11,230 nucleotides of DNA from Veillonella sp. (GTDB taxonomy: Bacteria; Bacillota; Negativicutes; Veillonellales; Veillonellaceae): NCBI RefSeq assembly GCF_015058545.1, contig NZ_SVCB01000045.1, forward strand, positions 1-11,230, given 5' to 3'. The translations under genes were made by a program, and so were the position numbers. Positions 1 through 6,014 of the stretch are shown piece after piece (the stretch's first letter is position 1; each line of letters starts with the position of its first letter). The notes beneath the pieces were generated by a model. The model searched no databases. It was not told the origin of the DNA and saw nothing but the letters and a program-made list of their open reading frames with translations.

Positions 1-2892
1 GCCGCCGAAAATCCACTGCGAACGTTTGGCCAGGTATTGTTTTTCTTCTAAAATAGCCGTCATAGCTTTAGTCGGTTCAGTCACCGCTTCAAGAAGGGCT
101 ACCAAACGAGCAGACCGTTCACGAGTACCGGCGCCCTGTTCACGATGTTCTACCCAATCAGTAAGAGCATCTTTCAATTCTGCCTGAGAATCATCACATT
201 CATTGATGGCCGTTGCCGCATATTCAGCGATTTGTTCACGAATCTTCGTCGTGCCTACGCGCATACCGTAACCGAATTCCGCATTGTCTTCGAAGAGGGA
301 GTTAGCCCAAGTCGGACCTTGGCCGGCCTGATTAACCGTGTAGGAAGATGTCGGCATGGATCCGCCCCAGATAGAGGAGCAACCGGCTGCATTGGCAATC
401 ATCATACGGTCACCGAAAAGTTGGGTAACAAGGCGCGCATACGGTGTTTCACCACAACCGGCACAAGCACCGGAGAATTCGAGGAGTGGCACTTCGAATT
501 GGCTGCCTTTAACCGTTTCTTTCTTCATTGGGTTAGCCTTGGTAGGTAAGTTAACACCATAGTTCCAAGCGTCAGCCAATTGTAATTCTTCATCAATCGG
601 CGTCATGGTAATCGCTTTACCCTTAGGCGACGGACAAATCTGTACGCAATTGCCGCAACCTAAGCAATCGAGTGGCGATACGGAGATGCGGAACTGCAAG
701 TCGCCGGCGCCCATAGCCGGAATCGTTTCAAAACCTTCAGGAGCTTCTGCCACTTCTTCAGCCGTAGCCAATACCGGACGAATCGTGGCATGCGGACAAA
801 CGAAGGCACACTGATTACATTGGATACAGTTTTCTTTGTGCCAATGCGGTACGAATAAAGCAACACCGCGTTTTTCATAAGCTGCTGTACCAGCCGGTAA
901 CGTACCGTCTTCATGGCCCATGAAAGCGCTAACCGGTAGGTCGTAACCTTTTTGCGCATTAATAGGACGGCAAACATCTTTTACATAATCAGGAATGTCC
1001 TGCGTTTCAATAGCCGGCGCATCCACCGCATCGGCCCAATCAGCCGGTACCGTTACCGGTACAATGGCATTAACCCCTTTGTCGACAGCCATCATGTTCA
1101 TGTCGATAATGGCTTGACCTTTTTTGCCATAAGTAGCCACGATGGAATCTTTGAGGTACTGTACAGCGTCTTCAATCGGAATGATGTTGGCCAATTTGAA
1201 GAACGCGGACTGACAAATCATGTTAATGCGTCCGCCAAGACCGATGTCTTGCGCAATCTGTGCCGCATTAATGATGTAGAATTTAAGTTTTTTATTGGCA
1301 ATGGTCCGCTTCATGGCAGCCGGTAATTTTTCAGAAAGTTCTGCCGGCGTCCAAGTGCAGTTCAATAAGAAGGTGCCCCCTTCTTCGATGCCTTGTAAAA
1401 TATCGTATTCATTTACATAAGCTTGGCGATGGCAGGCTACGAATGTAGGTCTGGTCACCAAGTATGGTTTATTAATCGGCTTTTTGCCAAAACGCAAATG
1501 TGACATAGTCACGCCGCCGGATTTTTTAGAATCATAGTCAAAATAGGCCTGCGCATACATATCCGTATGGTCACCGATAATCTTGATAGCCGTTTTATTG
1601 GCGCCTACCGTACCGTCGGAACCAAAGCCCCAGAATTTACAAGCCGTAATATGGGAGGCATCGATCCAAACATTGTCCGGACGCGGCAAAGATAAACCGG
1701 TTACATCATCGACGATGCCGATGGTGAATTCAGGTTTTGGATCAGCGGCTGCCAAATTATCAAAGGCAGCTACAATGTCAGCCGGAATCACATCGCGGGA
1801 ACCGAGGCCGTAACGACCGCCGATAACGTTGATGTCGAGTTTTGCACGCGCAATGGCAGCCTGCACATCGAGGAATAAAGGTTCGCCCATGGAACCCGGT
1901 TCTTTCGTGCGGTCAAGTACGGCAATGCGTTTAACCGTCTTAGGCAAGGCTTCAACGAAGCGGTCCATAGCAAACGGTCTGAAAAGATGCACATTGATGG
2001 CACCTACTTTGCGGCCCTTAGCCAATAAGTATTCCACCGTTTCATTCGCTACCTGAGCACCCGCGCCCATTACAACTACAACGTCCGTAGCATCAGGAGC
2101 GCCTTCATAGTTGAACAAATGATATTTGCGGCCCGTGAGTTTGCTGATTTCAGCCATATATTCTTCAACAATGCCCGGAATATCCAAATAGAACGGATTG
2201 GATGCTTCACGATGGGTGAAGTACACATCCGGATTTTCCGCCGTGCCGCGCGTCACCGGTGCATCCGGCGTGAGCGCCCGTTTGCGGAATGCTTTGAGGG
2301 CATCCCGATCGAGTAACGGTGCCAATTCATCATAGTCGAGGACTTCGATTTTTTGAATTTCATGAGACGTTCTGAAGCCGTCAAAGAAGTTAATAAACGG
2401 CATACGGCCTTTAATAGCTGCCAAATGAGCAACGGCGCTCAAATCCATAACTTCCTGCACGGACGATTCGGCCAGCATGGCACAGCCCGTGGCGCGACAA
2501 GCCATTACGTCTTGGTGGTCGCCAAAAATCGACAACGCATGAGTTGCCAACGCGCGCGACGCCACTTGGAATACAGCCGGTAACAGTTCCCCGGCTACTT
2601 TATATAAATTAGGAATCATCAAGAGCAAGCCTTGTGCTGACGTAAACGTAGTCGTCAAAGCACCTGCCTGTAACGAACCGTGAACGGCACCGGCGGCGCC
2701 GGCCTCCGATTGCATTTCTACTACCTTAACAGTGTGTCCGAACACATTTTTACGCCCGTTGGCCGCCCATTCATCCACATGTTCCGGCATCGGTGATGAC
2801 GGAGTAATCGGATAAATCGCAGCCACCTCGGTGAACCCGTACGAAATGTGTGCGGCGGCTTGGTTGCCGTCCATAGTCTTCATTTTACGCAT
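1..2892 (-). CDS. nifJ: pyruvate:ferredoxin (flavodoxin) oxidoreductase, C-terminus cut by window edge
   Basis: Oxidises pyruvate (family members also take 2-oxobutyrate) with CoA to acetyl-CoA, CO2 and reduced ferredoxin, in the cytosol. I translated the minus strand by hand and found 964 uninterrupted codons; single-chain members run to about 1170-1180, so about 210 residues lie outside. Seen: YPITPSSPM at 27-35 and E63 in EMQSEAG (thiamine diphosphate contacts); R113 in VASRALATHA (substrate/CoA site); GGRYGLGSRD near 380; two 4Fe-4S motifs, C689/692/695/699 and C743/746/749/753; then CAGCGET (C810, C813) and C838 in AAGCSSIWGG, three of four ligands of the proximal cluster. By analogy with the Desulfovibrio africanus enzyme the fourth would be near 1070, beyond the edge. 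EDNAEFGYGM near 860 also fits. The ATG at 2892 has GGGAGG at 2900-2905, seven bases away. It follows the permease gene on the same strand after 248 bp, which contains its own candidate promoter. No frameshift or missing key residue is seen. Confidence 0.97.
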   Translation of the reverse strand, partial: MRKMKTMDGNQAAAHISYGFTEVAAIYPITPSSPMPEHVDEWAANGRKNVFGHTVKVVEMQSEAGAAGAVHGSLQAGALTTTFTSAQGLLLMIPNLYKVAGELLPAVFQVASRALATHALSIFGDHQDVMACRATGCAMLAESSVQEVMDLSAVAHLAAIKGRMPFINFFDGFRTSHEIQKIEVLDYDELAPLLDRDALKAFRKRALTPDAPVTRGTAENPDVYFTHREASNPFYLDIPGIVEEYMAEISKLTGRKYHLFNYEGAPDATDVVVVMGAGAQVANETVEYLLAKGRKVGAINVHLFRPFAMDRFVEALPKTVKRIAVLDRTKEPGSMGEPLFLDVQAAIARAKLDINVIGGRYGLGSRDVIPADIVAAFDNLAAADPKPEFTIGIVDDVTGLSLPRPDNVWIDASHITACKFWGFGSDGTVGANKTAIKIIGDHTDMYAQAYFDYDSKKSGGVTMSHLRFGKKPINKPYLVTRPTFVACHRQAYVNEYDILQGIEEGGTFLLNCTWTPAELSEKLPAAMKRTIANKKLKFYIINAAQIAQDIGLGGRINMICQSAFFKLANIIPIEDAVQYLKDSIVATYGKKGQAIIDMNMMAVDKGVNAIVPVTVPADWADAVDAPAIETQDIPDYVKDVCRPINAQKGYDLPVSAFMGHEDGTLPAGTAAYEKRGVALFVPHWHKENCIQCNQCAFVCPHATIRPVLATAEEVAEAPEGFETIPAMGAGDLQFRISVSPLDCLGCGNCVQICPSPKGKAITMTPIDEELQLADAWNYGVNLPTKANPMKKETVKGSQFEVPLLEFSGACAGCGETPYARLVTQLFGDRMMIANAAGCSSIWGGSMPTSSYTVNQAGQGPTWANSLFEDNAEFGYGMRVGTTKIREQIAEYAATAINECDDSQAELKDALTDWVEHREQGAGTRERSARLVALLEAVTEPTKAMTAILEEKQYLAKRSQWIFGG

Positions 2893-2928
2893 AGTAAAGC
2901 CTCCCGGTATATACTTATATATTTGCGT

Positions 2929-2948
2929 CTGCATTTCATTGAATGCAG
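2929..2948 (-). repeat. perfect 7-bp inverted repeat (hairpin) in the nifJ leader
   Basis: CTGCATT and AATGCAG are exact complements around a 6-nt loop. The hairpin would form in the nifJ mRNA, ending 36 nt before the start codon. It has no T-run after it, so it is not a terminator. It might stabilise the transcript or be an operator half-site pair. Confidence 0.5.
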
Positions 2949-3012
2949 TTATCGCTGTTGGAAACTGATTTCACGCTAAACAAAAGCTCTCTCTTGATTC
3001 GGTCCTGCAAAT

Positions 3013-3039
3013 TACTGTCTTTACTACATTTACTGCTTT
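3013..3039. repeat. three 9-bp tandem units TACTnnnTT in the nifJ leader
   Basis: Plus-strand units TACTGTCTT, TACTACATT and TACTGCTTT follow one another without gaps. On the transcribed sense strand this reads AAnnnAGTA three times. Six of nine positions are constant. It lies just downstream of the candidate nifJ start site, so it could be a protein-binding array or a leader element. With such short units, chance is not excluded. Confidence 0.45.
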
Positions 3040-3074
3040 GATTTTTAATTTTAACGACTTAATTGCTAATAATT

Positions 3075-3103
3075 GTTACACATTAATGACTGATAAACGT
3101 CAA
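3075..3103 (-). promoter_or_regulatory. candidate nifJ promoter (TTGACG-N17-TGTAAC)
   Basis: Reading the minus strand, TTGACG (3103-3098, five of six consensus bases) is separated by 17 bp from TGTAAC (3080-3075, four of six). Transcription would start near 3068, leaving an unusually long leader of about 175 nt before nifJ. No convincing terminator lies between the permease stop codon (3141) and this site, so read-through from the permease gene is also possible. Confidence 0.4.
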
Positions 3104-3140
3104 GAACGCACCGGCGCCTATGATTCGCTCAGTAATTTTT

Positions 3141-4478
3141 TTAGAAAAACGGCGAAATACTGAGCAAGATGCCGGCGGCTATAATAAACATGAGGCTCGG
3201 GCTTCTGAAGCGAGCCAAAAAGTCCAGTTTATACACCAAATAGATGGGGATAAAGCAGCCGATAATACCCATAATCGGTCCCATCCAAGTCAAAAGACGA
3301 AGTACCGGGATGTTCAAAATAATAGCACCCCAAGCGACCAACACGCCGAACACCAAGGTGCCCCACGCAATCGCTTTACGATTAATACGATCTTCGTCAT
3401 ACACGCGTTTTAACAAATTAATAGCAATTCCCTGACACGATTCTTTGAATGCCAGGAATACGCCGAAGAAGGCTGTCATAATCGAGAAAATATTAAGCAA
3501 TAAGCTTAAAATTCTCACCGTATCGCCGTCCATTTCACTCGCTGCAATAGCCAAGGCGGAAATATTTTGACTGGCCGCCATAACGGCTTGCTCATGACTC
3601 ATGGCCAAATTAAAGGAAATGGCAAAGAAAAAGATGGTCACGAAAAGAACGCCGAACGATATATTCATGGCTCGCAAGGATTTGTGCCATGCCACCGCCA
3701 CCGATTTATTGTGGGAGCGGTACGAAATTACCATAGGACTCAATGTCTGAATAAACAAGATTGACGTAAGCGTCAACGGCAACATGGTAAATGCTTTGTA
3801 GAGCGCTTCCGATAAGCTTGGTACAGCCGGAATATTCGCCAAATTCCAATGGCTCACCATGATGAGGCCTAAAGCAACAATAGCCAATAACTTAGTAAGT
3901 ACCAGCCCGGTGGATACTTTGAAAAGAATCTTCTCCCCTTGAGCCGCAATGGCCACCAATAAACAAATAACACCCAACCCGTAGAACGGATTACTCGACA
4001 GAATCGTGTCCGTTACGTTGAAGGAGTATAAGAAAGACGCACTGTCATTGGTAATTGCCGTGGAATACACGAAGATACTGATGACAATCATAACGAAATA
4101 AATCGCCCCTAAGAAAATACCCCAGTTTTTCCCTAAATAATGGGAAATAACGGATGGATAATCCGTACATTCCGGCGATACCGCCAAGGTATTAACGAAT
4201 AAGCGCTGGAACAGATAGAGCGCCGGATACCCCACGGCCGCTGCCAACAAGTACACCCACACCCCTACAATACCGACTTGAACGGGCAAGAACACGATAC
4301 CTGCGCCAATAGCCATGCCGATACTCATGATAATCCAACCCCAGTCAGTACTGTCAAAACGGGTGGCTTCACGCCACTCAGCGTCGCTCATGCCGGCTCT
4401 GGCCGCTTTGCTCATCCCTATAGCAACCGGTTCGCCGACAGCCGTAAGCGTCGCCTCAACTTGAATTTCCTTGTTCAT
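3141..4478 (-). CDS. HAAAP/SdaC-TdcC-type amino-acid permease
   Basis: Predicted inner-membrane amino-acid:cation symporter of 445 residues, the usual length of the hydroxy/aromatic amino-acid permease family (SdaC, TdcC, YhaO/DlsT, YhjV). After a hydrophilic N-terminus of about 45 residues there are roughly eleven hydrophobic segments: 47-67, 72-92, 119-140, 165-180, 190-209, 232-252, 271-293, 322-345, 370-390, 397-417 and 426-443. The first carries GMAIGAGIVFLPVQVG, the glycine-rich unwound-helix signature of this family. FKESCQG near 344-350 is in the conserved loop after helix 8. The ATG at 4478 has GAGGAGG (4484-4490) five bases upstream. The gene diverges from a LysR gene 338 bp away and points toward nifJ. 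Family knowledge gives serine, threonine or cysteine as usual substrates. The lyase nearby makes a sulfur amino acid possible, but specificity cannot be read from sequence. Confidence 0.9.
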   Translation of the reverse strand: MNKEIQVEATLTAVGEPVAIGMSKAARAGMSDAEWREATRFDSTDWGWIIMSIGMAIGAGIVFLPVQVGIVGVWVYLLAAAVGYPALYLFQRLFVNTLAVSPECTDYPSVISHYLGKNWGIFLGAIYFVMIVISIFVYSTAITNDSASFLYSFNVTDTILSSNPFYGLGVICLLVAIAAQGEKILFKVSTGLVLTKLLAIVALGLIMVSHWNLANIPAVPSLSEALYKAFTMLPLTLTSILFIQTLSPMVISYRSHNKSVAVAWHKSLRAMNISFGVLFVTIFFFAISFNLAMSHEQAVMAASQNISALAIAASEMDGDTVRILSLLLNIFSIMTAFFGVFLAFKESCQGIAINLLKRVYDEDRINRKAIAWGTLVFGVLVAWGAIILNIPVLRLLTWMGPIMGIIGCFIPIYLVYKLDFLARFRSPSLMFIIAAGILLSISPFF

Positions 4479-4671
4479 GAAAACCTCCTCTAATTATACA
4501 TTATGACATATAAGTACAATTTCTCATAGTATATATTCTTATAAAGCATGACTTTTTTTTGCATTCCCTGTTACAATAAAAACGTCATATAATTCAATTT
4601 ATTTATCAACCTAGTAATATACCTTAATAAAAGTCTTATATCTCCATAATCCCGTAGTTTTTATACCTGTT

Positions 4672-4683
4672 ATAGTTAACTAT
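4672..4683. promoter_or_regulatory. perfect palindrome ATAGTTAACTAT, candidate operator
   Basis: This 12-bp sequence equals its own reverse complement. Its half-site ATAGTT recurs in the LysR-type box at 4782-4796. It lies mid-way between the permease and regulator genes, about 190 bp from one start codon and 135 bp from the other, where an upstream recognition site of a LysR protein could sit. Confidence 0.45.
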
Positions 4684-4691
4684 CCGTGAGG

Positions 4692-4707
4692 GACGTACCG
4701 CTACGTC
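4692..4707. repeat. 6-bp inverted repeat GACGTA-CCGC-TACGTC
   Basis: The arms are exact complements around a 4-nt spacer. The element is GC-richer than its surroundings and stands out for that. It is followed by no T-run on either strand. It could be an operator for a second regulator or a small hairpin in a leader if transcription starts upstream. Confidence 0.45.
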
Positions 4708-4760
4708 TAACGATACTTAATATAGGTTCAGCATAACATGTTAAAAATACGCTGTGAAAT

Positions 4761-4772
4761 ACTTAATTAAGT
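4761..4772. repeat. perfect palindrome ACTTAATTAAGT
   Basis: A self-complementary 12-mer lying in the spacer just upstream of the extended -10 box of the regulator gene. Its low-complexity AT content makes it weaker evidence than the neighbouring ATAG/CTAT site, but its position over the promoter would suit an operator. Confidence 0.35.
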
Positions 4773-4774
4773 GC

Positions 4775-4783
4775 TGTTACTAT
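4775..4783 (+). promoter_or_regulatory. extended -10 promoter of the LysR-type gene (TGTTACTAT)
   Basis: TGn precedes TACTAT (4778-4783), an extended -10 motif. The region 17 bp upstream has no good -35, which extended -10 promoters can tolerate. The start would be near 4790, giving a leader of about 27 nt that contains AGGAGG. The LysR-type box overlaps this element. Confidence 0.45.
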
Positions 4784-4796
4784 AGTTTAAAGCTAT
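4782..4796. promoter_or_regulatory. LysR-type box ATAG-N7-CTAT over the regulator's own promoter
   Basis: Perfect 4-bp arms around seven bases give the T-N11-A pattern known for LysR-family binding sites. The box overlaps the last two bases of the -10 motif and the expected transcription start, the arrangement expected for autorepression. It ends 20 bp before the start codon. Confidence 0.55.
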
Positions 4797-4816
4797 GTCA
4801 CTTAGGAGGCGTCCTT

Positions 4817-5767
4817 ATGACCTTACAACAATTGCGTTACTTAGTCGAAATATCCAAATGCCAATCCATTACTGTCGCGGCGCAGCGTCTTTTTATCGCC
4901 CAGCCGAGCCTCTCGAAGTCCATCAAGGATTTGGAAAAAGAATTCGATATTACAATCTTGGAACGCACGCGCCACGGTGTTTCCTTCACCGTTGAAGGCC
5001 TTGAGTTTTTAGACTACGCCCATCGCATTTTAGAACAGGTCAACGGTCTCAACAATTACTTCAATCAAGATAGCATCAACAATCGCCTGACCCTCACCAT
5101 CTCGGCGCAGCACTACATGTTCTCCATCGATGCGCTCACCAATTTTGTGAAACGTTTGAAAAAAACACCGGACTACACCATCGTATTCAACGAATGTCGC
5201 ACATCCAAAGTCATCGACAATGTGCTCCTCGGTAAAAGTCAGCTGGGCATCCTCTACATGTCGCGGAGCAATAACAAATTTATGAAGCGTCTCTTTGCCC
5301 AAAAGGGCATCGAGTTTACACCGCTCCGCCAGTTCCCGCCATGCGTTTACCTCGGTCACAAACACCCCTTAAAAGATGCCCAATCACTTACTGTCGAAGA
5401 TTTACAAGACTATCCGTATATCAAATACTATCAGGGCAATGACTCCTATCAATACGCCGAAGAAGTGAGTGTCCGCGGTCTTCAGGACAATCGCTCACTC
5501 GTCGTGTCGGACCGTTCCACCATTTTACGCCTCTTGGCCTGTACCGACGCCTTTACCATCGGCTGTGGCTGTTTGTTGCCGGACATCACCAAGGATCGCA
5601 TCCTATCCATTCCTCTGGAAGGTGCTTTAGACCTCATCAACATCGGCTGGATAAAACTTCGCAATACCCCTATGACACCGGCCATGACGGAATATGTGGA
5701 ACTCTTGGAAGATTCCATCGATTCCTTAAGCCATCCCGCTTTTTCCCTGATAAAAAACGAGGCCTGA
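4817..5767 (+). CDS. LysR-type transcriptional regulator
   Basis: A 316-residue LysR-family DNA-binding protein, the usual length. The N-terminal winged helix-turn-helix covers about 2-60: LRYLVEI, then SITVAAQRLFIAQPSLSKSI (17-36), then DLEKEF and ILERTRHGVSFTVEG. A linker helix (60-88) leads to the effector-binding domain (91-316). I chose the ATG at 4817 over an in-frame ATG at 4754 because AGGAGG (4804-4809) lies seven bases before it and the family's N-terminus begins exactly here. The earlier start would add 21 atypical residues and run through the operator. Six cysteines (15, 127, 176, 242, 250, 252) include a CGC at 250-252. The gene diverges from the permease and precedes the lyase by 247 bp, with a terminator between. 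By position it probably controls one or both; the inducer is unknown, and methionine, cysteine or a 2-oxo acid are guesses. Confidence 0.95.
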   Translation: MTLQQLRYLVEISKCQSITVAAQRLFIAQPSLSKSIKDLEKEFDITILERTRHGVSFTVEGLEFLDYAHRILEQVNGLNNYFNQDSINNRLTLTISAQHYMFSIDALTNFVKRLKKTPDYTIVFNECRTSKVIDNVLLGKSQLGILYMSRSNNKFMKRLFAQKGIEFTPLRQFPPCVYLGHKHPLKDAQSLTVEDLQDYPYIKYYQGNDSYQYAEEVSVRGLQDNRSLVVSDRSTILRLLACTDAFTIGCGCLLPDITKDRILSIPLEGALDLINIGWIKLRNTPMTPAMTEYVELLEDSIDSLSHPAFSLIKNEA

Positions 5768-5821
5768 ATGATTCGCCCATCGCCTACGCCGTAACAATAA
5801 CACAGATTTCTTATGCCAAAG

Positions 5822-5845
5822 AGCCATCGGCCTATGCCGGTGGCT
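5822..5845 (+). terminator. hairpin terminator after the LysR-type gene
   Basis: AGCCATCGGC pairs with GCCGGTGGCT over 10 bp (one G-U) around the loop CTAT. It starts 55 bases after the stop codon. The following ATATTTAT is T-rich but not a clean T-run, so termination may be partial and some read-through into the lyase gene is possible. Confidence 0.6.
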
Positions 5846-5878
5846 ATATTTATCCGTCATATATCAATTTATTTAGAT

Positions 5879-5893
5879 ATAGTTTTAATGCAT
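5879..5893. promoter_or_regulatory. degenerate LysR-type box upstream of the lyase gene
   Basis: Compared with the box at 4782-4796 plus one base, 12 of 16 positions agree: it begins ATAGTTT, keeps T-N11-A, and ends CAT where the other ends TAT. It overlaps TGCAT-GGTAA-ATGCA (5889-5903), a perfect 5-bp inverted repeat. Both lie just upstream of a -10-like TATTAT, where an activating LysR protein would sit. Confidence 0.35.
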
Positions 5894-5913
5894 GGTAAAT
5901 GCAGTCCAAGGGA

Positions 5914-5919
5914 TATTAT
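5914..5919 (+). promoter_or_regulatory. candidate -10 box of the lyase gene (TATTAT)
   Basis: Five of six bases match TATAAT, and no good -35 exists 16-18 bp upstream (that region reads roughly CATGGT). A missing -35 next to a possible LysR-type site would suit an activator-dependent promoter. The leader would be about 88 nt. Confidence 0.35.
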
Positions 5920-5956
5920 ACAGCATTAATTTTCCGTGTTACACTGACCTCAAAAT

Positions 5957-5985
5957 AAACGGTGTTCCCAATAACAAGTCCGTTT
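5957..5985 (+). repeat. leader hairpin just upstream of the lyase ribosome binding site
   Basis: AAACGG pairs with CCGTTT, and inside them TGTT pairs with AACA around the loop CCCAAT, leaving a 3-nt bulge (AGT) on the 3' side. This makes ten base pairs, ending 15 nt before AGGAGG. There is no T-run, so it is not a terminator. It resembles no riboswitch I know, and may act on mRNA stability or translation. Confidence 0.45.
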
Positions 5986-6014
5986 TGAAAAGACACGTTT
6001 AGGAGGTATACAAC

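Larger units (their letters stand above)
4479..4816. promoter_or_regulatory. divergent control region between permease and lysR-type genes
   Basis: An AT-rich, gene-free stretch of 338 bp. It holds the ribosome binding sites of both flanking genes, an extended -10 box and LysR-type box for the regulator, two other perfect 12-bp palindromes and a 6-bp inverted repeat, each listed separately. For the permease the best -10 is TATACT (minus strand, 4533-4528), about 42 nt before the start codon, but it lacks a good -35. A perfect TATAAT at 4498-4493 abuts the ribosome binding site and is too close to the start to be used. A promoter without a -35 box would fit activator dependence. Confidence 0.6.

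Noticed and set aside
660..977. Short minus-strand open frame of 105 residues inside nifJ
   Set aside because: It is a shifted frame over the nifJ ferredoxin domain, where the cysteine motifs are only in the nifJ frame.
145..2583. Many short plus-strand open frames across the left 2.6 kb
   Set aside because: They lie antisense to the continuous nifJ frame, which shows full-length family motifs on the minus strand; the short frames have no ribosome binding sites or recognisable motifs.
3071..3092. TTGTTACACATTAATGA as a possible Rex redox-repressor site before nifJ
   Set aside because: Only the left half resembles the TTGTTA/TAACAA pattern; the right half does not match and symmetry is poor.
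700..3830. Frequent AGCCGG/CCGGCT hexamers
   Set aside because: They fall mostly in coding DNA and reflect common Pro-Ala and Ala-Gly codon pairs (CCG GCT and the like), not a dispersed signal.
4511..4521. TAAGTACAATT shared exactly with 11210-11220
   Set aside because: An 11-base match in AT-rich DNA is expected by chance within 11 kb, and only the second site has the complementary arm.
4754..4816. Earlier in-frame ATG for the LysR-type gene
   Set aside because: It lacks a ribosome binding site, would translate through the promoter and operator, and adds residues not usual in the family.
5889..5903. TGCAT-GGTAA-ATGCA as a separate operator
   Set aside because: The arms are only 5 bp and overlap the degenerate LysR-type box, so I mention it there instead of calling a separate site.
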